Shown: positions 26,545 to 34,515, counted from the first letter of the stretch. The stretch is 34,658 nt of DNA from Gallibacterium salpingitidis (GCF_001678495.1 NZ_JTJL01000059.1:1-34658); one strand, 5' to 3'. Program-made: numbers and translations. The notes: generated by a model from the sequence alone, not told the origin.

Positions 26545-27975
26545 TTATTTTATCGTCTCTGCATCAAATTTCTCTAATGCTGAATGGCTACCATTCACAA
26601 AGAAATAAATCATTGCAGTAATAATAAATACAAATCCTATACCAACAATCCAATATCCCGGACCAAAAGCAGCTGGATTAAGCACCATATAAACTAATGA
26701 ACCAATCGTACAAAGAATAACCGCCACACGTAAAATAAATTGCATAAATCTATTTTGGTTATCCTTTAATAGATGTTGTACAAATAACATTACAGTCATA
26801 ATTGCTGGGAACAAAATTAAACTAACATCAAGGTGCAACATTCTAAATGCAAAACCATAATCCGCTAATGGAACATCTTTCGCAGAATTATAAAGATCCG
26901 CTCTATATTCTTGTAAGAATCCCATTCCTGCAACAGTAATAATAATACAACTCCATGTTAGCAAAATACCGACTAAAGTATATTTAGCGGTATGACTTAA
27001 ATTTGTATTTTGAGCTCTATTGCCAAATAAAGTAGAAGCTATAATAAATAATCCGCCAAAAAAGAATAATGTGCCAATAATAAAATCAACTAAATCAATA
27101 CCAGCTACGCTTTGTCCTCTTAATGCAAAAAATCCTTTTTCTGTAAAAATATGCGGAATCTGCCAATTCACACCACAGAATCCTGAAATAACAAGAATCA
27201 AGGTCATTAAAATAAGCCCGATAATCGCCATCCATTCTCCAGTAGCTTTCAAAATAGCAAATTTTCCATTTAAAAATTGTCCATATTTCCAATCAATTGT
27301 AGATAATATTAATCCCATCACTGAAACAACAATCATATCAGAATGAGATCTTAATAAATTATCATTCCATTCCGACAAGCTATAACCTATTTTTCCTGCA
27401 TACCAGCTAAATAGCCCTAATACATCGCCAAAATCAAGAATAAAACCAATTAAATCTCCAATCAGTGCAGCAATAAGAACCGTAGTTGTTGCAGTTACGA
27501 CTAAATAATAAGCTAAAGATTTTTTTAATTGTTGATTATCCGTTTTTATTAATCCTATTAATAAAGTAATAAAAATAACATCAAGTGCTAAAAAAGAAAT
27601 AATTTGATACCAAAGCATTAATTTAGTAGTTTCCATAGAGCGATTGATAGCTCCGCCAGTAATACCTACAAAAATCGCAACAATAGTGCAATAAAAAATA
27701 ATTTTTTTAAATTGATTTCGTAAATTATATACTTGACTTAGGCTTAAACAGACAATTCCTGCTAAGCTAACTGTCAAGCCATGAAAGTACATCACACGAG
27801 AATAATCTACCGGTGTAGTACGATCAACAAAAATAGAAAATGGTGTTGCAATAAAAACACTTCCAATGGCATACACAACCAAAGCTGCCATTAACCACTT
27901 AATAATTTGTGTCCAAGAATATTTTCCTAGATATAATTCATTATTATTATCTATTGAACAATGATTATTTTTCAT
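26545..27975 (-). CDS. 12-helix membrane protein resembling a heme-copper oxidase / NO reductase catalytic subunit, highly divergent
   Basis: 476 residues with about twelve hydrophobic segments, the number in heme-copper oxidase subunit I. Histidines lie where that superfamily carries metal ligands: His65 in segment 2 (RVMYFHGLTVSLAG), His211 in segment 6 (LLRSHSDMIVVSVM) and His381 in segment 10 (FRMLHLDVSL). The canonical His-His pair of segment 7 is absent, and the usual HxH of segment 10 is HxD; segment 6 also reads HxD. There is no subunit II, cytochrome c or maturation gene nearby. It follows an acetyltransferase gene by 9 nt, with its own AAGGG site, so they share a transcript. I infer haem binding but cannot assign a reaction; a non-redox sensor or transporter role is possible. 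The gene is AT-rich relative to acs. Confidence 0.6.
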   Translation of the reverse strand: MKNNHCSIDNNNELYLGKYSWTQIIKWLMAALVVYAIGSVFIATPFSIFVDRTTPVDYSRVMYFHGLTVSLAGIVCLSLSQVYNLRNQFKKIIFYCTIVAIFVGITGGAINRSMETTKLMLWYQIISFLALDVIFITLLIGLIKTDNQQLKKSLAYYLVVTATTTVLIAALIGDLIGFILDFGDVLGLFSWYAGKIGYSLSEWNDNLLRSHSDMIVVSVMGLILSTIDWKYGQFLNGKFAILKATGEWMAIIGLILMTLILVISGFCGVNWQIPHIFTEKGFFALRGQSVAGIDLVDFIIGTLFFFGGLFIIASTLFGNRAQNTNLSHTAKYTLVGILLTWSCIIITVAGMGFLQEYRADLYNSAKDVPLADYGFAFRMLHLDVSLILFPAIMTVMLFVQHLLKDNQNRFMQFILRVAVILCTIGSLVYMVLNPAAFGPGYWIVGIGFVFIITAMIYFFVNGSHSALEKFDAETIK

Positions 27976-27984
27976 AAAAAACCC

Positions 27985-28494
27985 TTATAACTCTTTTTTC
28001 ATTAACCAATCTGTTTGAGCATCACTACCAAGTTGAAAAATATGTTTATCAAACACAACAAATCCATTCTTTTGATAAAATTTTATCGCTTTATGGTTAT
28101 GTTCCCACACGCCCAACCAAATATATTTAGCCTTTCTTTTTACAGCAATATTCACAGCATACTGATATAGTTCTTTGCCAACCCCCTTATTTTGAAAATT
28201 ATTTAATACATAAATACGTTCAATCTCTACTGCTGAATGATCTTGTAATTCTGTTTGAGCATCAGAAAAATTTAATTTTAGATAACCAATAATCTCTCCA
28301 TCTATTTCAGCAAAATAAAATTTCATATTTGGATTTGCTACTTCCTCACTTAATTTTTGCTGTGATAAACGCTGTTCAAGATAAGTTTTCATATCCTGTT
28401 CGGTATTGTCTTTTGCAAAAGTTTCTACAAAAGTATTAATACTAATTTCCTGTAATTTAATGACATCATTAACACCTACTTCTCTTATTATCAT
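27985..28494 (-). CDS. GNAT-family N-acetyltransferase, PaiA-like
   Basis: 169-residue GNAT fold. The acetyl-CoA-binding motif A is RIYVLNNFQNKGVGKELY with QNKGVG at 101-106, followed by WLGVWEHNHKAIKFYQKNGF. The N-terminal TFVETFAKDNTEQDMKTYLEQ and the segment AVEIERIYV resemble the Bacillus PaiA polyamine acetyltransferase group, so a polyamine or other small amine may be the substrate; this is inference from similarity. The frame extends to a GTG at 28506, but GAGG at 28504-28501 sits 6 nt before the ATG at 28494, which I use (an ATG at 28497 is possible). It lies 9 nt upstream of the oxidase-like gene and downstream of a MarR gene on the same strand. Confidence 0.85.
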   Translation of the reverse strand: MIIREVGVNDVIKLQEISINTFVETFAKDNTEQDMKTYLEQRLSQQKLSEEVANPNMKFYFAEIDGEIIGYLKLNFSDAQTELQDHSAVEIERIYVLNNFQNKGVGKELYQYAVNIAVKRKAKYIWLGVWEHNHKAIKFYQKNGFVVFDKHIFQLGSDAQTDWLMKKEL

Positions 28495-28747
28495 CATTAA
28501 CCTCACTCTCTATTTTTTCTTTCCTATTAAACCAAATTAAAAATAATAAAATTTCACAAAAATATATTAATTATCAAATAATCTTTTTAATTAAAAAAAG
28601 CAAAAGAACCCCTAAACTAGCATTAATAAAAATACTAGAATTCTTTATTAAAAATATAAATTAAAAGATTATAGAAAACTAAGAACAGATTTTATGTGGT
28701 TTTATCATTATATTTTTCTCCATCTTTTGACTAAAAAATTTTCATAT

Positions 28748-29173
28748 TTATTTCTCTAATAAATTTTTTGCAAAAAGATTTTGTAAATGACTAAATAACA
28801 AAATGATTTGTTGAATATTCTCTTCACCGAACTCTAAAGATGTCTGATGTTCTATTTCAGTAATCTGTTCAATTAGAGGTAAAGTAAAAGACAAACCTAA
28901 TGGCGTTAATTTGATAACCTTTCCTCGCTTATCTTGTTCATCAGGCAAAAAAACTAAGAACCCTTTTTTATCCAGTTGTTTACATAATGAAGTGACGGTT
29001 TGTTTAGGTAATGCCCATTTGTTGCCAATTTCAGAAGGAGTTGTCTGTTGATTCCGACCTATGTGATATAAGAACCTTAACTCATTCAAAGTAAGATTGT
29101 ATTCCTTTGCCCAATTCGCATAAATTTGTTCAAACTGGGCTGTTAGTTCTGAAAGTTGATCAAAGTAATTCAT
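28748..29173 (-). CDS. MarR-family transcriptional regulator
   Basis: 141-residue winged helix-turn-helix repressor. The DNA-binding part is TPSEIGNKWALPKQTVTSLCKQLDKKGFLVFLPDEQDKRGKVIKLTPLG (about 45-93), with the DxRxK-type wing (DEQDKRGK). Flanking helices form the dimer interface. Such proteins usually repress their own gene and neighbours until they bind a small phenolic or other ligand or are oxidised; Cys64 (SLCKQL) is the only cysteine. A long imperfect inverted repeat overlaps its promoter, consistent with autorepression. Likely targets are itself and the acetyltransferase/membrane-protein pair downstream; cysK diverges from it and could also be affected. Confidence 0.9.
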   Translation of the reverse strand: MNYFDQLSELTAQFEQIYANWAKEYNLTLNELRFLYHIGRNQQTTPSEIGNKWALPKQTVTSLCKQLDKKGFLVFLPDEQDKRGKVIKLTPLGLSFTLPLIEQITEIEHQTSLEFGEENIQQIILLFSHLQNLFAKNLLEK

Positions 29174-29180
29174 CTAATAG

Positions 29181-29224
29181 TCCTATATAGTACTTTATAG
29201 CGCCTATTTTAGTACGATATAGGA
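29181..29224. promoter_or_regulatory. Inverted repeat, probable MarR operator, overlapping the marR-type promoter
   Basis: Arms TCCTATATAGTACT (29181-29194) and AGTACGATATAGGA (29211-29224) are complementary at 13 of 14 positions, with a 16-bp spacer. On the minus strand TTGATT (29233-29228) and TAAAAT (29211-29206), spacer 16, form a promoter, so one arm lies in the promoter spacer and the other in the first transcribed bases. Confidence 0.6.
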
Positions 29225-29441
29225 TTAAATCAAGAAAAATATCTATAAAAAAGAAAAAATAAATTTTATATATTTCAATAAGTTAATCAAAATGAAGAGG
29301 AAAACTCCTTTTTAATTATAAAACAAAGAAATTATATTCCTGATCGTTATAAAATATAGCGAATAAGCATTGTTCATCTTTTCTACTTAAGAGTAAGCTA
29401 ATTCCCATATTAATTAATTGAACAAATCATTAGGAGAAATT

Positions 29442-30392
29442 ATGACTATTTATGCAGATAACTCATTAAGTATTGGACATACTCCACTTGTACGCTTACA
29501 ACATTTCGGACAAAACGGTAATTTAGTCGTAAAAGTAGAAGGTAGAAACCCAAGTTTCAGTGTGAAATGCCGTATTGGTGCGAATATGGTTTGGCAAGCA
29601 GAAAAAGATGGCATTCTTACTAAAGATAAAGAAATCATTGATGCTACCAGCGGTAATACCGGGATTGCTTTAGCTTATGTTGCTGCAGCAAGAGGTTACA
29701 AAATTACCATTACTATGCCTGAAACAATGAGTAATGAACGTAAAAAATTACTCAAAAGCCTTGGGGTAAATTTAATCCTTACCGAAGGTGCAAAAGGAAT
29801 GAAAGGTGCAATTGCTAAAGCAGAAGAGATTCTTAACTCTGATCCAAATCGTTATGTAATGTTAAAACAATTTGAAAACCCAGCTAACCCAGCAATTCAC
29901 CGTCAAACTACTGGTCCAGAAATTTGGAATGACAGCGAAGGTAAAATTGATGTATTAGTTGCTGGTGTTGGTACAGGCGGTACTATTACTGGTATTTCGC
30001 AATACATTAAATTAGATCAAAAGAAAAATATTATTTCTGTTGCGGTTGAACCAGAAGAATCACCAATTATTACCCAATATCTTGCTGGTGAAGAATTAAA
30101 ACCAGGTCCACACAAAATCCAAGGTATCGGTGCTGGCTTTATTCCAAAAAATCTCGATTTATCACTCGTTGATCGTGTAGAAAAAGTCGATAGTGAAACA
30201 GCAATTAAAACAGCTCGTAAATTACTAGAAAAAGAAGGTTTATTAGTAGGTATCTCTTCTGGTGCGGCTGTTGCAGCGGCGGATCGTTTAGCTAAATTAC
30301 CAGAATTCAAAGATAAACTTATCGTTGCAATTTTACCGTCAGCAGCTGAACGTTACCTCAGTACTCCGCTTTTTGCAGATATTGAAATCTAA
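29442..30392 (+). CDS. cysK: Cysteine synthase A (O-acetylserine sulfhydrylase)
   Basis: PLP enzyme that makes cysteine from O-acetylserine and sulfide. It has 316 residues. Lys42 in [14 protein letters not shown] binds [13 protein letters not shown] is the substrate (Asn-loop) region and GTGGTITG holds the PLP phosphate. The frame opens at a TTG (29418), but the ATG at 29442 has TTAGGAG 6 nt upstream and matches the family N-terminus ([18 protein letters not shown]). It functions with cysZ (23533-24276), from which it has been separated. A strong terminator follows and also meets the 3' end of the merR-type gene. Confidence 0.97.
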   Translation: MTIYADNSLSIGHTPLVRLQHFGQNGNLVVKVEGRNPSFSVKCRIGANMVWQAEKDGILTKDKEIIDATSGNTGIALAYVAAARGYKITITMPETMSNERKKLLKSLGVNLILTEGAKGMKGAIAKAEEILNSDPNRYVMLKQFENPANPAIHRQTTGPEIWNDSEGKIDVLVAGVGTGGTITGISQYIKLDQKKNIISVAVEPEESPIITQYLAGEELKPGPHKIQGIGAGFIPKNLDLSLVDRVEKVDSETAIKTARKLLEKEGLLVGISSGAAVAAADRLAKLPEFKDKLIVAILPSAAERYLSTPLFADIEI

Positions 30393-30418
30393 TTCTCTTT
30401 TCTCCTGTGTGTAAAAAT

Positions 30419-30450
30419 AAACACCTGTCGTCTTCGGCAGGTGTTTTTAT
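30419..30450 (+). terminator. Intrinsic terminator of cysK
   Basis: AAACACCTGTCG pairs with CGGCAGGTGTTT (one G-T pair) across the tetraloop TCTT and ends in TTTTTAT. It abuts the stop codon (30450-30452) of the convergent MerR gene. Confidence 0.9.
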
Positions 30451-30857
30451 TAGTTATTAGATCCTTCATTTTTTAATGTTTTTATCACTAAACATTGTTC
30501 AACATTATGTTGATCACATTGCGCCATATCCGCTAACAGCGTACGAATTTGCTGTAATTCTCGAATTTTTTCATCAACTTGCTGTAAATGTTGTTCCACC
30601 ATCAGATTGGCATCATAACAATCGGTATTAGGTTGATCCTGTAATGCCAATAACGTCTTAATTTCCGCTAAATCAAAACCTAATGAACGACAAGTTTTAA
30701 TAAATTTCAGCTGCTGCAAATGTTTAGTGGTAAATTGACGATAACCATTACTTGCTCGTTGCGCAGGTAAAATCACTTGAGATTTCTCATAAAAACGAAT
30801 GGTTTCAAGATGAATACCACTTAACTCACTGAGTTTTTTAATGGTGAAAAATTCCAT
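30450..30857 (-). CDS. MerR-family heavy-metal regulator (ZntR/CadR/PbrR type)
   Basis: 135-residue metal-sensing activator. The N-terminal MerR helix-turn-helix (FTIKKLSELSGIHLETIRFYE, then SNGYRQF) leads to a long dimerisation helix and a C-terminal metal loop. Cys80, Cys114 and Cys122, with His117, match the divalent-metal (Zn/Cd/Pb) site of ZntR, CadR and PbrR rather than the monovalent CueR type. It is divergent from a CDF efflux gene whose promoter has the 19-bp spacer MerR proteins need, so it very likely activates that gene. The exact metal cannot be read from the sequence. No clear Shine-Dalgarno site precedes the ATG. Confidence 0.92.
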   Translation of the reverse strand: MEFFTIKKLSELSGIHLETIRFYEKSQVILPAQRASNGYRQFTTKHLQQLKFIKTCRSLGFDLAEIKTLLALQDQPNTDCYDANLMVEQHLQQVDEKIRELQQIRTLLADMAQCDQHNVEQCLVIKTLKNEGSNN

Positions 30858-30864
30858 AATCTGC

Positions 30865-30895
30865 TTGACTCCGTAGCCACTACACCCTTTATAGT
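30865..30895 (+). promoter_or_regulatory. MerR-type promoter with 19-bp spacer
   Basis: TTGACT (30865-30870) and TATAGT (30890-30895) are separated by 19 bp, two more than normal, which is the hallmark of promoters untwisted by MerR activators. Outer GACT...AGTC half-sites flank the spacer. It points to the CDF gene at 30932. Confidence 0.75.
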
Positions 30896-30931
30896 CTAGA
30901 CCTGTTTTTATTCAAGTAAAGGGTTTTAATT

Positions 30932-31549
30932 ATGTCTTGTGAACATGATCATTGCTGTCAAATAACTGCACAATCAAACAAATATCGCAAAATACTTTGG
31001 TGGGCATTTTCCATCAACGCCATTATGTTTCTAATCGAAATTATTGGTGGTATTAAAGCAGGTTCAGTTTCATTACTCTCCGATAGCTTAGATTTTTTTG
31101 GTGACAGTGCTAATTACCTTATCAGTCTATTTGTTTTAGGCAAAACACTGAGTTTACGAGCTAAAGCTTCACTACTTAAGGCATATTCGATGGGGATTTT
31201 TGGCATTTGGATCTTACTCACCACGCTATATCAATTATGGCACGGCGAAATACCGAATTATCATGAAATGGGTGTAATTGGTTTATGTGCTTTTTTTGCC
31301 AATATACTTGTCGCACTACTTCTATACACATTTAGAGAAGGAGATAGCAATATGCGTAGCGTTTGGCTCTGTTCTCGTAATGACGCCATTGGTAATTTAG
31401 CGGTTATCCTCGCTGCGATTGTTGTATTCTATACACAAAGTAACATACCAGATTTAATTGTTGCCTTTTTTATGTCTTATCTTGCCATCAAGGCTTCCTG
31501 GCTTATTTATCAACAGGCTAAACAAGAATTACAACAACATCACGCATAA
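30932..31549 (+). CDS. Short cation diffusion facilitator (CDF) metal efflux protein
   Basis: 205-residue inner-membrane antiporter predicted to export a divalent metal in exchange for protons. Six hydrophobic segments are visible. The transport site is Asp54 and Asp58 in segment 2 (DSLDFFGDSAN) and NDAIGN (150-155) in segment 5, where Asp151 is followed four residues later by Asn155 instead of the usual Asp. The N-terminus MSCEHDHCC is a Cys/His metal-binding patch. The cytoplasmic C-terminal domain found in most CDFs (about 300 residues) is missing; the stop is clean, so this is a natural short form and not a broken gene. It is controlled by the divergent MerR regulator through the 19-bp-spacer promoter. 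Zn, Cd or Pb are the likely cargoes. Confidence 0.9.
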   Translation: MSCEHDHCCQITAQSNKYRKILWWAFSINAIMFLIEIIGGIKAGSVSLLSDSLDFFGDSANYLISLFVLGKTLSLRAKASLLKAYSMGIFGIWILLTTLYQLWHGEIPNYHEMGVIGLCAFFANILVALLLYTFREGDSNMRSVWLCSRNDAIGNLAVILAAIVVFYTQSNIPDLIVAFFMSYLAIKASWLIYQQAKQELQQHHA

Positions 31550-31567
31550 AATAAATAGTGCATCTCC

Positions 31568-31597
31568 CATACCTTCCTCAACATTGAAGAAGGTATG
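31568..31597. terminator. Hairpin between the CDF gene and nudJ
   Basis: CATACCTTC and GAAGGTATG form a 9-bp stem with an inner CTTC/GAAG option. Neither strand has a convincing T-run, so termination strength is doubtful. Confidence 0.4.
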
Positions 31598-31654
31598 AGA
31601 AATTTAAAAGATAGGATTTGTAACAGAGATCCTTTTAGCTAATTCATAACTCAT

Positions 31655-32116
31655 TTACTGAAAATTAAAACTTTGCAATACCGCTAATGGATAACGTTTT
31701 CCAGCCAAATAATCTTGTACTGTCTGCCAGACCAATGGGTTACGCGCGGCATTTCCCTCTTGAGCAATATAGTGTTGAAACTCATCAACAGTTAGCCACA
31801 ATGCGCCACTAATATCACTATCATGTGGATGTGGTTCAACACACTCATCTAACTCCACAATAAACACAAAACGGAAATAATCCTTACCAGAACGCGGTGC
31901 ATGCCATTGATATACGCCTAACAACGCTTGCATATCCGCCTCAATGCCCGTTTCCTCGAATAATTCCCGTTTCGCTCCCTCTAACAAGGTTTCATTCTCT
32001 TCCAAATGTCCTGCGGGTTGATTTAAGGTCATCTTGCCGTATTCAAATTCTTCAACAAATAAAAATTTATCTTGGCAATGCACTACGCAAGCCATCGTAA
32101 TTCGTGGATTTAACAT
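31655..32116 (-). CDS. nudJ: Nudix hydrolase / thiamine-diphosphate phosphatase NudJ
   Basis: 153-residue Nudix enzyme; E. coli NudJ removes phosphate from nucleotides, HMP-PP and thiamine-PP. The full Nudix box is present as Gly36-x5-Glu42-x7-Arg50-Glu51-x2-Glu54-Glu55-x-Gly57 (GHLEENETLLEGAKRELFEE). It starts 2 nt after the rluE stop, and its AAAGGAG ribosome site lies within the end of rluE, so they are translationally coupled. In E. coli mnmA comes before or after this pair (mnmA-nudJ-rluE); mnmA is not in the window, where the next gene is the convergent CDF gene. Confidence 0.95.
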   Translation of the reverse strand: MLNPRITMACVVHCQDKFLFVEEFEYGKMTLNQPAGHLEENETLLEGAKRELFEETGIEADMQALLGVYQWHAPRSGKDYFRFVFIVELDECVEPHPHDSDISGALWLTVDEFQHYIAQEGNAARNPLVWQTVQDYLAGKRYPLAVLQSFNFQ

Positions 32117-32118
32117 TA

Positions 32119-32793
32119 TTACTCCTTTAAATTTAATTTCAGACGCTGTAATAACTGCTGTTTTTCTTGTTCATTTAACTGATAACTGTTACCCAATGTC
32201 AATGCAGGAAAAGCAAAAAGCTCAAACCCAGCCACCGCAACACGCACCAAACGCAATGTTGGAAAACCAATATGTGCAGTCATACGGCGTACTTGTCGAT
32301 TACGCCCTTCGTGAATACTGATTTCTAACCAACTGGTCGGAATCGTTTTACGCTCACGAATTGGTGGTTGACGTGCCCATAACTGCGACGGTTCCGCAAT
32401 CATTTTTACTTGTGCAGGTAACGTTTTACCATCATTAAGCATCACCCCATTACGCAAACGATCTAAATCCTGTTCAGTGGGAATCCCTTCAACCTGTACC
32501 CAATATGTCTTTGCCAACTTAAATTTCGGCGTGGTCAAACGATGTTGAATTTCACCATGATTGGTCAATAACAACAACCCTTCGCTATCTCGATCTAAAC
32601 GACCACAAGGATACACATCTGCAATGGCAATAAAATCTTTTAAGGTTTGCCGTCCAGCCTCATCACTAAATTGGCTTAACACATCATAAGGTTTATTAAA
32701 TAGCACAATTTTGGTTTCTGCTAATGTTGGCTGCGGTTTCGGTGATAAATTTCGTTTTATCGGCTTGCGCCCAGTTCGGTTAAAATTTCGCAT
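32119..32793 (-). CDS. rluE: 23S rRNA pseudouridine(2457) synthase
   Basis: RsuA-family pseudouridine synthase; E. coli RluE modifies U2457 of 23S rRNA. It has 224 residues with the catalytic Asp67 in [16 protein letters not shown] and the C-terminal GRNRQVRRM motif. There is no S4 domain, as expected for RluE. The basic N-terminus ([15 protein letters not shown]) matches the family. No Shine-Dalgarno sequence is visible. It is first in a two-gene unit with nudJ and is divergent from icd, the same arrangement as in E. coli. Confidence 0.95.
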   Translation of the reverse strand: MRNFNRTGRKPIKRNLSPKPQPTLAETKIVLFNKPYDVLSQFSDEAGRQTLKDFIAIADVYPCGRLDRDSEGLLLLTNHGEIQHRLTTPKFKLAKTYWVQVEGIPTEQDLDRLRNGVMLNDGKTLPAQVKMIAEPSQLWARQPPIRERKTIPTSWLEISIHEGRNRQVRRMTAHIGFPTLRLVRVAVAGFELFAFPALTLGNSYQLNEQEKQQLLQRLKLNLKE

Positions 32794-32984
32794 TTAATTA
32801 TTAAAACAATGTTAAAAGTGTGACGTAAGTACCTGTTCTGTTTCGGCATTTATTTTATACTAAAACCACTTTGATTGCTGATTATCACTTGCTTTATTAC
32901 AAGCAAATTTTCTAAAAAAATCAGCGCTCAATAATTCATCATTTTTCTTTTATTTTCTTATTTTCTAGTTGAAAAGGACAACTC

Positions 32985-34235
32985 ATGCAAACTCAGATTA
33001 AAAAGCCAACCCAAGGTCAGCCAATCCAACTTACTGAAAATGGACAATTGATCGTACCAGATCAGCCAATTATTCCATTTATCGAAGGCGATGGTATCGG
33101 GGTTGATGTCACTCCTGCAATGCAAACAGTGATTGATGCCGCTGTGGCAAAGGCCTATGCAGGAAAACGTAAAATCCATTGGATGGAAATTTATGCGGGT
33201 GGCAAGGCAAATCAAATCTATGGAGAAAATACTTGGTTACCAGATGAAACTATTGATGCAATCCGTCAATATCACGTTGCAATTAAAGGGCCATTAATGA
33301 CTCCAGTCGGCGGTGGAATTCGCTCATTAAATGTGGCAATGCGTCAAGGTTTAGATCTTTATAACTGCTTACGTCCAATTCGTTACTATGAAGGCACACC
33401 AAGCCCAGTCAAACACCCAGAATTAATTAATATGGTTATTTTCCGCGAAAATTCGGAAGATATTTATGCCGGTATTGAATGGGTCGCTGGATCAGCAGAA
33501 GCACAAAAAATGATTCACTTTTTACAAACCGAAATGGGCGTGAAGAAAATCCGCTTTACAGAAGATTGTGGTATTGGCGTAAAACCGGTATCAAAACAAG
33601 GCACACAACGTTTAGTGCGCGCTGCGTTGCAATATGTGATTGATAATGATCGTGATTCTTTAACCTTAGTGCATAAAGGTAATATTATGAAATTTACCGA
33701 AGGTGCCTTTAAAGAGTGGGGTTATCAAGTTGCTGAAGAATTTGGTGCTACTCTAATTGAACAAGGTCCTTGGATGCAGCTTACCAATCCAAAAACTGGT
33801 AAAAAGATTATTATTAAAGACTGTATTGCCGATGCGTTCTTGCAAGAAATTCTACTCCACCCAACCGATTACGATGTTATTGCGACATTAAACCTAAACG
33901 GCGACTACATTTCGGATGCACTTGCCGCACAAGTTGGCGGTATTGGTATTTCTCCAGGGGCAAATATCGGTCTTGATGCGGCGATTTTTGAAGCCACTCA
34001 TGGCACTGCACCAAAAATTGCTGGTAAAAATATTGGTAACCCGGGTTCATTAATTCTTAGCGGTGAGATGATGTTGCGTCATTTAGGTTGGTTTGAAGCA
34101 GCTGATTTAGTGGTAAAAGCAGTTTCACAAACTATCGCTAATAAGACAGTTACCGCAGATTTCGCAGATATGATGGAAGGAGCAACTTTACGTTCTACCA
34201 GTGAATTTGCTGATGATATTGTCAGCAATATGTAG
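32985..34235 (+). CDS. icd: Isocitrate dehydrogenase, with an altered cofactor pocket
   Basis: Oxidative decarboxylation of isocitrate to 2-oxoglutarate in the TCA cycle. It has 416 residues and aligns with E. coli Icd from end to end. The isocitrate-binding [12 protein letters not shown] is intact, with Ser114 at the position phosphorylated by AceK in E. coli (Ser113). The residues that hold the 2'-phosphate of NADP in E. coli are mostly changed: Arg292 to His, Tyr345 to Ile, Tyr391 to Ala, Arg395 to Asp, with Val351 to Gly; only Lys344 is kept. Ile345 is typical of NAD-using relatives. I therefore infer weak NADP preference or NAD use. AAAAGGA precedes the ATG and a strong terminator follows. 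Divergent from rluE, as in E. coli. Confidence 0.96.
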   Translation: MQTQIKKPTQGQPIQLTENGQLIVPDQPIIPFIEGDGIGVDVTPAMQTVIDAAVAKAYAGKRKIHWMEIYAGGKANQIYGENTWLPDETIDAIRQYHVAIKGPLMTPVGGGIRSLNVAMRQGLDLYNCLRPIRYYEGTPSPVKHPELINMVIFRENSEDIYAGIEWVAGSAEAQKMIHFLQTEMGVKKIRFTEDCGIGVKPVSKQGTQRLVRAALQYVIDNDRDSLTLVHKGNIMKFTEGAFKEWGYQVAEEFGATLIEQGPWMQLTNPKTGKKIIIKDCIADAFLQEILLHPTDYDVIATLNLNGDYISDALAAQVGGIGISPGANIGLDAAIFEATHGTAPKIAGKNIGNPGSLILSGEMMLRHLGWFEAADLVVKAVSQTIANKTVTADFADMMEGATLRSTSEFADDIVSNM

Positions 34236-34306
34236 TCTGCTATTTTTTATTTTTCAAAAGTGCATTTTAGATAACTTTTTGAAAAATATGGCTTTTCAAA
34301 TCTCCC

Positions 34307-34340
34307 AAACCCTCTTCAATCTTGAAGAGGGTTTTCTGTT
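34307..34340 (+). terminator. Intrinsic terminator of icd
   Basis: AAACCCTCTTCA pairs perfectly with TGAAGAGGGTTT across a 4-nt loop and is followed by TCTGTTATT; 71 nt after the icd stop. Confidence 0.85.
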
Positions 34341-34379
34341 ATTAAAGTGCAGAATTTAGGGCATTTTGGCAATAAAAAG

Positions 34380-34500
34380 TTATCACAAGGTACTAATCTC
34401 AATTTGAATAATGAAAAACATCACCACAAAGTACCAATCTCAATTTGAATAGTGAACAACATCACCACAAAGTACCAATCTCAATTCAGGTAATAAACCG
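34380..34500 (+). repeat. Three tandem copies of a 41-bp unit
   Basis: Units start at 34380, 34421 and 34462. Units 1 and 2 are full length (41 bp) and differ at about six bases; unit 3 matches unit 2 for its first 25 bases (TCACCACAAAGTACCAATCT and on) and then diverges. In one frame each unit reads TTKYQSQF followed within a residue by a stop, which looks like the last codons of an IS3-family transposase. No gene is present in 34236-34627 apart from these repeats, two terminators and the IS-like end. Confidence 0.75.
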
Positions 34501-34515
34501 TTCCCATTAACTCAT

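Noticed and set aside
28507..28747. AT-rich gap between the acetyltransferase and MarR genes searched for a small gene or RNA
   Set aside because: Only short A/T palindromes were seen; no ribosome-site-led frame and no terminator.
34250..34365. AAAGTGC sequences considered as Haemophilus-type DNA uptake signals
   Set aside because: AAAGTGCATT and AAAGTGCAGA each lack the GGT end of the core AAGTGCGGT; no full copy was found in the window. One exact Actinobacillus-type core (ACCGCTTGT near 9802) lies within gltB and may be chance.
34380..34500. 41-bp repeats considered as CRISPR repeats or phase-variation tract
   Set aside because: No spacers separate the units, the units diverge, and they do not lie in a promoter or coding region of an intact gene.
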